DNA of 7,792 nt, from positions 1 to 7,792 of the forward strand of contig CANMPY010000076.1 in NCBI GenBank assembly GCA_947499775.1, read 5' to 3'. Each line of letters begins with the position of its first letter. Positions within the stretch are counted from its first letter, which is position 1. Shown here piece by piece: positions 1 through 6,011 of the stretch. Under the pieces are notes generated by a model. That model did no database searches, was not told the origin of the DNA, and saw only the letters and a program-made list of their open reading frames with translations. Made by a program: the position numbers and the translations under genes. The DNA comes from Bacteroidota bacterium (lineage in GTDB: Bacteria > Bacteroidota > Bacteroidia > NS11-12g > UBA9320).

Positions 1-1
1 T

Positions 2-745
2 TTTATTATTTATTATAAAAATACACCCAGCGTTAATATAGGTCCCGATATAGATATATGTGATGGCCTTTCGCCAAAAATTGATGCATCATCAGCCGCA
101 GCCGAAGCCTATATTTGGAATACCGGTGCTACTACATCATCCATAAATGCAGCCAATCAACCGAAAACAAAATATTGGGTAAAGGCATCCAATGGATCTT
201 GCGAGAGTTCAGATTCAATTTGGGTATATTTTTCAATTCCACCTAAAGTGAGCTTTGGTTTTGATGATTCTGTATTTTGCGATGCACCAACCCTCAATTA
301 CGACTTTAGTTTTTATGCCGATAATACAACCTTTACATGGCAAGATGGGTACAAACTACCTACCCGAAAAATTAAACTTCCAGGATTGTATTGGGTGGTA
401 GCCGAAAATAAGTGTGGTAAGGATTCGGCAAGTGTTGACATTAAGATTGATGAATTAGGCTGCCGATTATATTTCCCGGAAATATTTTCACCAAATGGCG
501 ATAATATAAACGACTTGTGGAAACCAATGGGTCAAGTAATTGAATGGGTCGAACTCGTAATTTACAACCGTTGGGGTGAAATAATTTACAAAGGTGATCC
601 GTCTAAAGGATGGGATGGGTCAGTGAAAGGTAAAGGAGTAATAGTTCCCGATGGTGTATATCCAATGACTATTGCTTATCGCCAATCTACCAATGGATAT
701 CCAAGGCTGTATGTGAAAAATATGCTCCTTACGGTAGTGAAATAA
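2..745 (+). CDS. Large secreted protein, 3' end only: Ig-like repeats plus type IX secretion (gliding-motility type) C-terminal domain
   Basis: The reading frame is open to the left edge, so the gene begins before the window; the 247 visible residues are its C-terminal end. Residues about 9-77 and 84-152 look like two Ig/PKD-like repeats of the Bacteroidota adhesin kind: the first has GPDIDIC, then WNTGATTSSI, then KYWVKASNGSC; the second has a Cys pair and LYWVVAENKCG. Residues about 154-247 match the gliding-motility-associated C-terminal domain (CHU_C, T9SS sorting signal type B): FPEIFSPNGDNINDLW, VIYNRWGEIIY, GWDG and VPDGVYP. Proteins of this family are exported by Sec and then carried across the outer membrane by the type IX system; they act at the cell surface or are released. 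The N-terminal functional part is not visible, so the substrate or adhesive role cannot be said. The GTG at 248 is internal and not a start. The gene ends at a TAA and converges on folC. Confidence 0.9.
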   Translation, partial: FIIYYKNTPSVNIGPDIDICDGLSPKIDASSAAAEAYIWNTGATTSSINAANQPKTKYWVKASNGSCESSDSIWVYFSIPPKVSFGFDDSVFCDAPTLNYDFSFYADNTTFTWQDGYKLPTRKIKLPGLYWVVAENKCGKDSASVDIKIDELGCRLYFPEIFSPNGDNINDLWKPMGQVIEWVELVIYNRWGEIIYKGDPSKGWDGSVKGKGVIVPDGVYPMTIAYRQSTNGYPRLYVKNMLLTVVK

Positions 746-761
746 TAGAAATACGATTTAT

Positions 762-802
762 AATAAAAATAGCCATGAATTTATTTCATGGCTATTTTTA
801 TT
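762..802. terminator. Bidirectional intrinsic terminator between convergent genes
   Basis: Positions 762-779 and 785-802 form a perfect 18-bp inverted repeat around a 5-nt loop. The core GCCATGAA/TTCATGGC is flanked by A-runs on the left and T-runs on the right, so RNA from either strand ends in a hairpin followed by U-rich sequence. It starts 17 bp after the stop of the secreted-protein gene and ends 18 bp before the folC stop, which is where a shared terminator for two converging transcripts is expected. Confidence 0.9.
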
Positions 803-820
803 TTGATAAGAGATTTTGGA

Positions 821-2071
821 TTAGGTATTCGTATTCTCTAAAAATTCTAAATAATCGGCTACCACAAAAGTGCTTCCTCCAATATAAATAGAATCATCAG
901 ATTTGGCTAGGTTCAATGCCCTTCTATAAGCTTCTATTACGGTTCCGCAGCATTCACCCTTCAATCCATATTGCTCACCCTCATTCATCAAATTTTCATC
1001 ATTTCGACCTCGAGGTATGCTTGGAGTACAGAAAAAATAATAGGCACTCTTCGGTAGAAGCTCCCAAATAGATTTGGTCTCTTTTTCATTTACCACGCCA
1101 AAAATGATGTATTGCTTGGTGCAATTTACTTTATTAAACTCGCGCATAGCCGCTTCTAGTCCAGCATGATTGTGTGCAGTATCGCAAACAATAAAAGGCG
1201 AATTACTTTTTATTTCCCATCTACCACGTAAACCAGTTAATCCCTTGACATCTTGAAGGGCTTGGGCCACTTTAAACGGTTTTAAGGGGTATCCAAGTTT
1301 TTGTAAAACAGCAACAGATTGTAATACCAGCACCATGTTTTTTTGTTGGTAGTCGCCCAATAAATCAGTGCTAATTTCAGTGTTGTAATAATTTGTGTTC
1401 TTGTCAGCAAAATAAATTTCCGAATCCAGTTCTAAGGCTTTCGCCATAAAAACGTCTTTGGTATGTACGTCTGTTTCACCTATAACCACAGGAATATTTC
1501 GTTTTATAATCCCAGCCTTTTCACGCGCTATTTCAGCTAAGGTATTGCCAAGCATATCAGTATGATCGTAGCTTATATTGGTAATAACCGACATTACTGG
1601 GCTTATAATATTTGTGCTATCAAGTCGTCCACCTAACCCTGTTTCAATAATAGCTATATCCACCTCTTCATTGGCAAAATAATCAAAGGCCATACCAACG
1701 GTGGCTTCGAAAAAAGATGGATTTATGGATTCAATGGCATCGCGATATTTACTTACAAATTCAATCACTTTAGATTCGGAAATCATTTCCCCATTGATTC
1801 GTATTCTTTCTCTAAAATCGAGCAAATGAGGTGAAGTATATAATCCTGTTTTATAACCGTGTTTTTGGAAAATAGCCGCAAGTGCATGCGAGGTTGATCC
1901 TTTTCCATTGGTGCCTGCTACGTGTATGGTTTTGAACCGCGTTTGAGGATTGCCTAATATTTGGCATAAGGCTATCGTATTGTTTAAATTATTTTTATAG
2001 GCTGCTGCGCCAATGCGGTGATACATTGGTAGTTTTTCGTATAAATACTTTAAAACGGATTTGTAATTCAA
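821..2071 (-). CDS. folC: Bifunctional folylpolyglutamate synthase / dihydrofolate synthase
   Basis: This cytoplasmic ATP-dependent Mur-ligase-like enzyme adds glutamate to dihydropteroate and/or to tetrahydrofolates. The 416 residues are a normal full length. Visible motifs: P-loop GTNGKGST (53-60), TSPHL (79-83), ETGLGGRLDSTN (143-154), SYDH (167-170), EKAGIIK (184-190, the region of the usual carbamylated lysine), GRW (283-285), a DTAHN motif (297-301) where many homologues have DGAHN, and GGSTFVVAD near the C-terminus. The start is a TTG at 2071-2069: an in-frame TAA lies one codon further upstream, and the next Met is residue 16, which would remove the usual family N-terminus (YLYEKLPMYHRIGAAAYK). 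It is the last gene of the minus-strand run, 60 bp after tonB. A TonB-FolC neighbourhood is, from memory, common in Bacteroidota. No strong promoter of its own is visible. Confidence 0.95.
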   Translation of the reverse strand: MNYKSVLKYLYEKLPMYHRIGAAAYKNNLNNTIALCQILGNPQTRFKTIHVAGTNGKGSTSHALAAIFQKHGYKTGLYTSPHLLDFRERIRINGEMISESKVIEFVSKYRDAIESINPSFFEATVGMAFDYFANEEVDIAIIETGLGGRLDSTNIISPVMSVITNISYDHTDMLGNTLAEIAREKAGIIKRNIPVVIGETDVHTKDVFMAKALELDSEIYFADKNTNYYNTEISTDLLGDYQQKNMVLVLQSVAVLQKLGYPLKPFKVAQALQDVKGLTGLRGRWEIKSNSPFIVCDTAHNHAGLEAAMREFNKVNCTKQYIIFGVVNEKETKSIWELLPKSAYYFFCTPSIPRGRNDENLMNEGEQYGLKGECCGTVIEAYRRALNLAKSDDSIYIGGSTFVVADYLEFLENTNT

Positions 2072-2125
2072 GCCTTAAAAATAAAAGATATTTGGCCAGT
2101 AAAAGGCTATAATTTTTCTTAATAA

Positions 2126-2141
2126 ATCGAGTTACCTCGAT
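2126..2141 (-). terminator. Small GNRA-loop hairpin over the tonB stop codon (weak terminator or 3'-end stabiliser)
   Basis: Read on the minus strand this is ATCGAG-GTAA-CTCGAT: a perfect 6-bp stem closed by a GUAA loop, which fits the GNRA tetraloop pattern. The TAA inside the loop is the tonB stop codon. The stem is followed by TTATT and then an A-rich stretch, so the U-tract is poor for a true intrinsic terminator. It may attenuate read-through into folC or protect the tonB mRNA end; both are inferences. Confidence 0.4.
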
Positions 2142-2995
2142 CTAAATGTAAATTTCACTTTTCCACAGGTCGATTCTGCTGTTGATCCTCTTGTTGGGCT
2201 ATATGAATTTTCGCGAACTGCCTTAAGTGCTAAATCGATGAAATATTTTTCAGACATCGAACCTTCTAATGTTTTTGAAACTGACTTAATTTTTCCATCC
2301 TTAAACACACATAAAATTATAAACACAGATCCAGCTCCTGAGCGATTAGTCTCAATATTAAATTCTCTATCTTTCTTGAAACCTGATAAATCTAATTCAC
2401 TAAATCCATTACCACCACTCGACCCACTTCCTTTTCCATCGCCATCACCATCGCCATCGCCATTTCCACTGCCACTTCCTGATTTGCCAGACCCACCCCC
2501 TTTAGAGTCGCCATCTCCGTTATTGCCATTAATGCTTCCATCATCTTCTCCTTGATTACCGGGTGTAAGTCCACTGCCTTTATTTCCACCTTTTTTTGCA
2601 AATAACCCTCTTGAATCTGGCATTTTCTTGGGTATTGGATTAGGTATGGTTTTTTTGAAAACAGGCGCAGTTATTTTGGGTGCAGTAGTTTTTATTTCTG
2701 GTTTTTTACTCACAACCTCTGGAGCATCCGAATGATCATCGGTCAAGGTTTCATCAACAACTTTTTCTTCAGGTACAGGCTGCTCTTCTTCAGGCGAAAA
2801 ACCAGCTTCGGTATCTGGACCACCTAAATCAGGCTCTCCTAATGAAACTTCGAGTCCACCTAAGGCTTCCCCAGAACCATTATCGCCACCGCCGCCTCCA
2901 CCTTCATTGGCAAAACTCATTAAAAAAACACATAAGAAAAGCAAGCCATGAAAGAGTATTGTGCCAATGAGTCCTTTCTGATTTTCAGATTCCAT
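2132..2995 (-). CDS. TonB-like energy transducer with Gly/Asp-rich linker
   Basis: This 287-residue inner-membrane protein is predicted to span the periplasm and pass proton-motive energy to outer-membrane receptors. Residues 9-28 are one transmembrane helix in which T12 and H16 have the four-residue spacing of the functional Ser/His pair in the E. coli TonB helix. A Gly-rich stretch and an acidic/Pro region (about 56-125, with KKPEIK, PKITAPVFKKTIPNPIPKK) follow, then a Gly/Ser/Asp linker (about 130-198) holding repeated Gly-Asp dipeptides encoded by a hexamer repeat. Residues about 208-287 look like a TonB/TolA C-terminal domain: a GAGSVFIILCVFKDGKIKSV strand pair, a central ALKAV helix, and a final CGKVKFTF strand. 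Layout and length match Bacteroidota TonB proteins. ExbB and ExbD are not adjacent; the upstream neighbour is an HU-SPOR protein 55 bp away, close enough for co-transcription. A TolA-like role cannot be excluded from sequence alone. Confidence 0.82.
   Translation of the reverse strand: MESENQKGLIGTILFHGLLFLCVFLMSFANEGGGGGGDNGSGEALGGLEVSLGEPDLGGPDTEAGFSPEEEQPVPEEKVVDETLTDDHSDAPEVVSKKPEIKTTAPKITAPVFKKTIPNPIPKKMPDSRGLFAKKGGNKGSGLTPGNQGEDDGSINGNNGDGDSKGGGSGKSGSGSGNGDGDGDGDGKGSGSSGGNGFSELDLSGFKKDREFNIETNRSGAGSVFIILCVFKDGKIKSVSKTLEGSMSEKYFIDLALKAVRENSYSPTRGSTAESTCGKVKFTFRSR
2436..2463 (-). repeat. Hexamer microsatellite inside tonB (Gly-Asp repeat)
   Basis: About 4.7 near-identical copies of a 6-bp unit (CCATCG on the plus strand, one copy CCATCA) run in tandem and encode the alternating Asp-Gly stretch at residues about 180-187 of the TonB-like protein. 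Because the unit is six bases, gain or loss of copies keeps the reading frame and would change only linker length. Confidence 0.8.
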
Positions 2996-3050
2996 AATAT
3001 GTATAACTAGGTTTTGTGATTTTTTGGTTGTGGTATACTTTAATCCTTTT

Positions 3051-4112
3051 TTATTTGCCTATAACTATTTCCCTCTCAATCTTTACATTTTTAAAACCTA
3101 ATTGTTTTAGCATAACGCAAAATGTTTCGGCTGTAGTATGTTTAAAAAAGGATTCAACAACTATCCCATAGCCTGCGGTGGTTTTATCCATTAGTATAGC
3201 GTTTGAGTAATCGTTTAATAATTTTTGATGCATGTTTTTTGCTACTTTAGACGAACTATAATACCCCACTACAACATTAAAGGTTTCCTGCTTGAGAGAA
3301 TTATACTCTGAAAATGAATCTAGTTTTGTTTTAATTGCTTTTATTTTTTGACGTTCTTTTTGATATTCCAGAACCGTTAACTGTAAGCCTTTTACTTTTC
3401 TTTCTTTTTTAATATTGGTATCAATGGTTAAGAGTGATGCCTGGTTTTCTACTTGCTTAACCCGCACCATTTGTGTTTTAGAGTTTGAATCAATTAGATA
3501 AAAAACTGAAAAAATGGAAATTGCTAAAAAGAGCAGTACCGATGCTACCCTTAGGAATTGTGGGACTAGGTGATATCTGGAAGGTGTTTGAAGATTTGGA
3601 TGTATTTCAATTGATTCTTCATTTGTTTCCTCAGCTTTTATATCTTCAATTGTGGGTTGGTTCGAATTATAAAGCAGTGAATAGGAATGAAGCTGTCTTA
3701 TTTTTACTGGATGAAGCCCAAAGCTTGACTCTAAAAAATTTAATCCTTGATAAGGTACAAAAATGATTTTGTTTTCAGCGTTAAGGTAAAAGGTTCCAAT
3801 AGATTTGAAATCAAAGCTTTTATTTGATCTGATTTTGTCTTTCAAAAAGGATGAAAATAATTCAACATCTTCTAATGCATCTTTATAGGACTTGTTTTGT
3901 GATTGAGCCCAAAAATTTACTAATAAACCATCGTTTTGTAAAAGACTTTGATTAAAGGCAACTTTCTTGCTTGATGGGCTAATTAGGTTTCTACTTTCCT
4001 CAAATCCTGAATGCTTATAATTGGCAATAAAGCCTCCAAATTCAGGTATTATTACACAATTATGCTTAAAAAGCAATTCAGAAACAGTATCAATTAGATT
4101 TACAAATGCCAT
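3051..4112 (-). CDS. HU-CCDC81 and SPOR domain-containing membrane protein
   Basis: The 353 residues read as an N-terminal pair of HU/IHF-fold CCDC81-type domains, a single membrane span and a periplasmic SPOR domain. Residues about 1-65 (INLID-like start, HNCVIIPEFGGFIANY, then FNQSLLQNDGLL) fit CCDC81-like HU domain 1. Residues about 70-135 (SYKDALEDVELFSSFLKDKI, then SFDFKSIGTFYL and IIFVPYQGLNFL) fit HU domain 2. Residues about 187-207 are a hydrophobic span, 215-275 are charged and probably helical, and 277-348 (FNVVVGYYSSSKVAKNMHQKL, YGIVVESF, AETFCVMLKQLGFKNVKI) fit SPOR. SPOR domains bind denuded peptidoglycan, and HU-CCDC81 domains have been proposed from comparative genomics to bind DNA, so a nucleoid-to-cell-wall tether is the leading idea; this is inference, not shown here. 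The ATG at 4112 gives the complete first HU domain. tonB follows after 55 bp with no terminator between. Confidence 0.88.
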   Translation of the reverse strand: MAFVNLIDTVSELLFKHNCVIIPEFGGFIANYKHSGFEESRNLISPSSKKVAFNQSLLQNDGLLVNFWAQSQNKSYKDALEDVELFSSFLKDKIRSNKSFDFKSIGTFYLNAENKIIFVPYQGLNFLESSFGLHPVKIRQLHSYSLLYNSNQPTIEDIKAEETNEESIEIHPNLQTPSRYHLVPQFLRVASVLLFLAISIFSVFYLIDSNSKTQMVRVKQVENQASLLTIDTNIKKERKVKGLQLTVLEYQKERQKIKAIKTKLDSFSEYNSLKQETFNVVVGYYSSSKVAKNMHQKLLNDYSNAILMDKTTAGYGIVVESFFKHTTAETFCVMLKQLGFKNVKIEREIVIGK

Positions 4113-4125
4113 GAGAGTAGTATTG

Positions 4126-4133
4126 CAAAGTAA
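4126..4133 (-). promoter_or_regulatory. Weak -7-like element upstream of the HU-SPOR gene
   Basis: On the minus strand the sequence is TTACTTTG, one mismatch from the Bacteroidota -7 consensus TAnnTTTG, 13 bp before the ATG. No clear -33 TTG is visible. Such near matches arise easily in AT-rich DNA. Confidence 0.25.
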
Positions 4134-4150
4134 TTAAAAAATATTCATAG

Positions 4151-4180
4151 AAATGAAGGCTATTCCGAATAATTTCATTT
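4151..4180. repeat. Nested inverted repeats in the barrel/HU-SPOR intergenic spacer
   Basis: AAATGAA (4151-4157) is the reverse complement of TTCATTT (4174-4180). Almost concentric inside it is TATTC-C-GAATA (4161-4171). A second inverted repeat, CTAAG-TCAA-CTTAG, lies at 4201-4214, just after the barrel gene. The nested pair lies 39 bp upstream of the HU-SPOR start and could be an operator; it lacks the GC stem and U-tract of a terminator. The rest of the 129-bp spacer shows nothing else. Confidence 0.35.
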
Positions 4181-4241
4181 TATTTTTCAACTGCTTAATC
4201 CTAAGTCAACTTAGTTATAAAAACACTAGTTTGAAGGAAAT

Positions 4242-5873
4242 TTAAAATTTATAGCTCGCTCCTGCAATTCCATTCAATCCATAGGTTGGATAGTTGAACC
4301 ATCGCTGATAGGTTTGGTTTGTTAGATTGTTAAGAGTGATGAAAAATGATAGTTTTTTATTCAATTGGTAATTCGAACTGATGTTTATATCTGCTATTAT
4401 GGGTAGTTTTTCGCTTTCTTCTTCCAAATACACTCTTGCATAGCGATTGCCTATAACATAGGCAGAACTTTGTAAACTTAGTTTGCTTCCAATTTTAACA
4501 AATGCAAAGGTGTTCCATTCAAAATCAGGGCGCTGAAAAGCATGGGAGACCGAAAGATTAGTGTACGAAAAATAGGTAAAGCTAGTATTGATTTTGATTT
4601 TTTCGAAACGGTTGTAATTCAAACTTGTTTTAAATTTAAATAATCCCCCATCCTCATAATCAATAATAAAATTACGTAAGCCGAACGTATCAGTCAAATA
4701 TAATGGAAGGTTTGTAATAGCTTGTTGAGACAGTTCGATAAAATAATCAAAGCTAGCGTTTAATTTGCCTTTTAATCCTCCAAAAACCACATATGGGCTA
4801 TAGGTATTTTTTATGTTTTGGTAACCTGCTAAATAGTTATTTTCACCATATAGGGTTTTAGTCGACCCTTTTGTAAGTTCTCCGCGCAAACCAACATAAG
4901 CTTTTGTTTTTTCAGGAACAACATAATAATCCAATTTAAATTCAGGATTTATATAGTATTTTATTGGTGCTATACCTGAATCTAAAAATATGGAGCTAAA
5001 TACCCCCATTGTTAAATCAACCGATTTGTAATGCATTTTGTAAACTGGATTAAGGTCAATAAAATTTCTGCTGTATTTAAAGGTGTCAGGTCCCGACATA
5101 AAGCCCTCAAAAGCTGTATGTAAATAAAATTCGCCTTTGCCAACTTTTCCTCCAGTCTTATTGCTCGCTTTATAGCCTATTTCATTTTGATTGCGTGAGC
5201 TAAATCGATAAAAATCAATATCAAAACCAGTTTTTAATTTTTTAGCAGTTTTAGAATTATCGTAATGAATATTGGCAAACATGGTATTAAAGGCTTGCCT
5301 AACCGAGTCTTTGGTAAACGTGTCTAAATCGTAATTATAACCATAATAGTGAAAACCATAACGCGAATAACCCATTTTGGCCGACACTTGATTTCCATTC
5401 ATATTTTTTGATCCATGAATAAGAATATCGTCCTCGATAAAAGATTTAGGTTCGGGCTTTGCAATTGAGGATAAATGGCGAGCAGTTAGCCCATAGCTAT
5501 AGTTTTTATTTTTTCCATTATGCAATTCCAAATGAAATAGAGGGGTAGTGTAGTTTCCAAACCCTGCTTTTATGAAATTATTTGGAATTAATGGCAAAGC
5601 GGGATTGCGAAAGTCTTGAGCTATAATAGAAGTAAAGGCAGGATTAACTTTATACCTTAGATCCGGAAAAGTGTAATTTAGGCTAGGTACACTCATCTCA
5701 GGGTCTTTCATTTCGGGTGCAGATTCAACGCGGCGTGCATCGCTTAGTACCGGGCGGTATTTGGTATCAATTTCTACTTTGTCGAGGTTTTTTACCGTAT
5801 CACGTTGACCAAAGCTTAACAAAGGACTACTGAAATTTGCGATAGCAAGGAGTAAATAAAAATGGAATTTCAT
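4242..5873 (-). CDS. TonB-dependent-receptor-like outer-membrane beta-barrel without a plug domain
   Basis: The 543-residue protein starts with a signal peptide (about 1-22: MKFHFYLLLAIANFSSPLL, cleavage near SFGQ-RD). Residues 29-55 (NLDKVEIDTKYRPVLSDARRVESAP) match the head of a Bacteroidota-specific family often annotated as TonB-dependent receptor; NLDKVEI faintly resembles a TonB box. There is no room for a plug domain of about 120 residues: the barrel seems to begin near residue 100 (FIKAGFGNYTTPLFHLELHNG), followed by the family-like stretch GYSRYGFHYYGYN and many alternating aromatic/polar strands. The C-terminus LNNLTNQTYQRWFNYPTYGLNGIAGASYKF is typical of receptor barrels and ends in Phe, as outer-membrane barrels do for BAM recognition. 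Length is well below full receptors (700-1000). The ligand is unknown. It lies 129 bp upstream of the HU-SPOR gene; a TonB-like gene lies two genes further along. Confidence 0.8.
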   Translation of the reverse strand: MKFHFYLLLAIANFSSPLLSFGQRDTVKNLDKVEIDTKYRPVLSDARRVESAPEMKDPEMSVPSLNYTFPDLRYKVNPAFTSIIAQDFRNPALPLIPNNFIKAGFGNYTTPLFHLELHNGKNKNYSYGLTARHLSSIAKPEPKSFIEDDILIHGSKNMNGNQVSAKMGYSRYGFHYYGYNYDLDTFTKDSVRQAFNTMFANIHYDNSKTAKKLKTGFDIDFYRFSSRNQNEIGYKASNKTGGKVGKGEFYLHTAFEGFMSGPDTFKYSRNFIDLNPVYKMHYKSVDLTMGVFSSIFLDSGIAPIKYYINPEFKLDYYVVPEKTKAYVGLRGELTKGSTKTLYGENNYLAGYQNIKNTYSPYVVFGGLKGKLNASFDYFIELSQQAITNLPLYLTDTFGLRNFIIDYEDGGLFKFKTSLNYNRFEKIKINTSFTYFSYTNLSVSHAFQRPDFEWNTFAFVKIGSKLSLQSSAYVIGNRYARVYLEEESEKLPIIADINISSNYQLNKKLSFFITLNNLTNQTYQRWFNYPTYGLNGIAGASYKF

Positions 5874-5888
5874 CTAAAATATAAACGA

Positions 5889-5896
5889 CAAAATTA
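5889..5896 (-). promoter_or_regulatory. Candidate Bacteroidota -7 promoter element for the barrel gene
   Basis: The minus strand reads TAATTTTG, a full match to TAnnTTTG, 15 bp before the ATG and directly after a run of seven A. The -33 region has no good TTG, so the call rests on the -7 element and position. The rest of the 138-bp spacer (5874-6011) shows no clear fhs terminator. Confidence 0.4.
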
Positions 5897-6011
5897 TTTT
5901 TTTAGCGTGACATACTTTTGCTTCATATATCCACATCAATCAAGAGTGTATACTTTTAGAGAAAACAAGGCTTGAAATCTTAAGTTTGCAGTTTAGTTAA
6001 GGAAATTTGAT

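Noticed and set aside
248..250. GTG as the start of the left-edge gene
   Set aside because: The same frame is open to the window edge and encodes another Ig-like repeat upstream, so the codon is internal.
2436..2463. Tandem repeat considered as a CRISPR array
   Set aside because: The units are only six bases long, have no spacers and lie inside a coding region.
2238..2601. A plus-strand Pro/Ser-rich frame and an alternative minus frame rich in Met/Ala over the tonB linker
   Set aside because: Both come from reading the hexamer-rich Gly/Asp linker of tonB in other frames; the repeat keeps all frames open.
3485..3766. 93-codon plus-strand frame opposite the HU-SPOR gene
   Set aside because: It is antisense to a protein with clear domain matches and shows no family features.
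5913..5988. Two plus-strand TAnnTTTG matches (5913-5920 and 5981-5988)
   Set aside because: No plus-strand gene follows; the next sequence is antisense to fhs, and such matches are frequent in AT-rich DNA.
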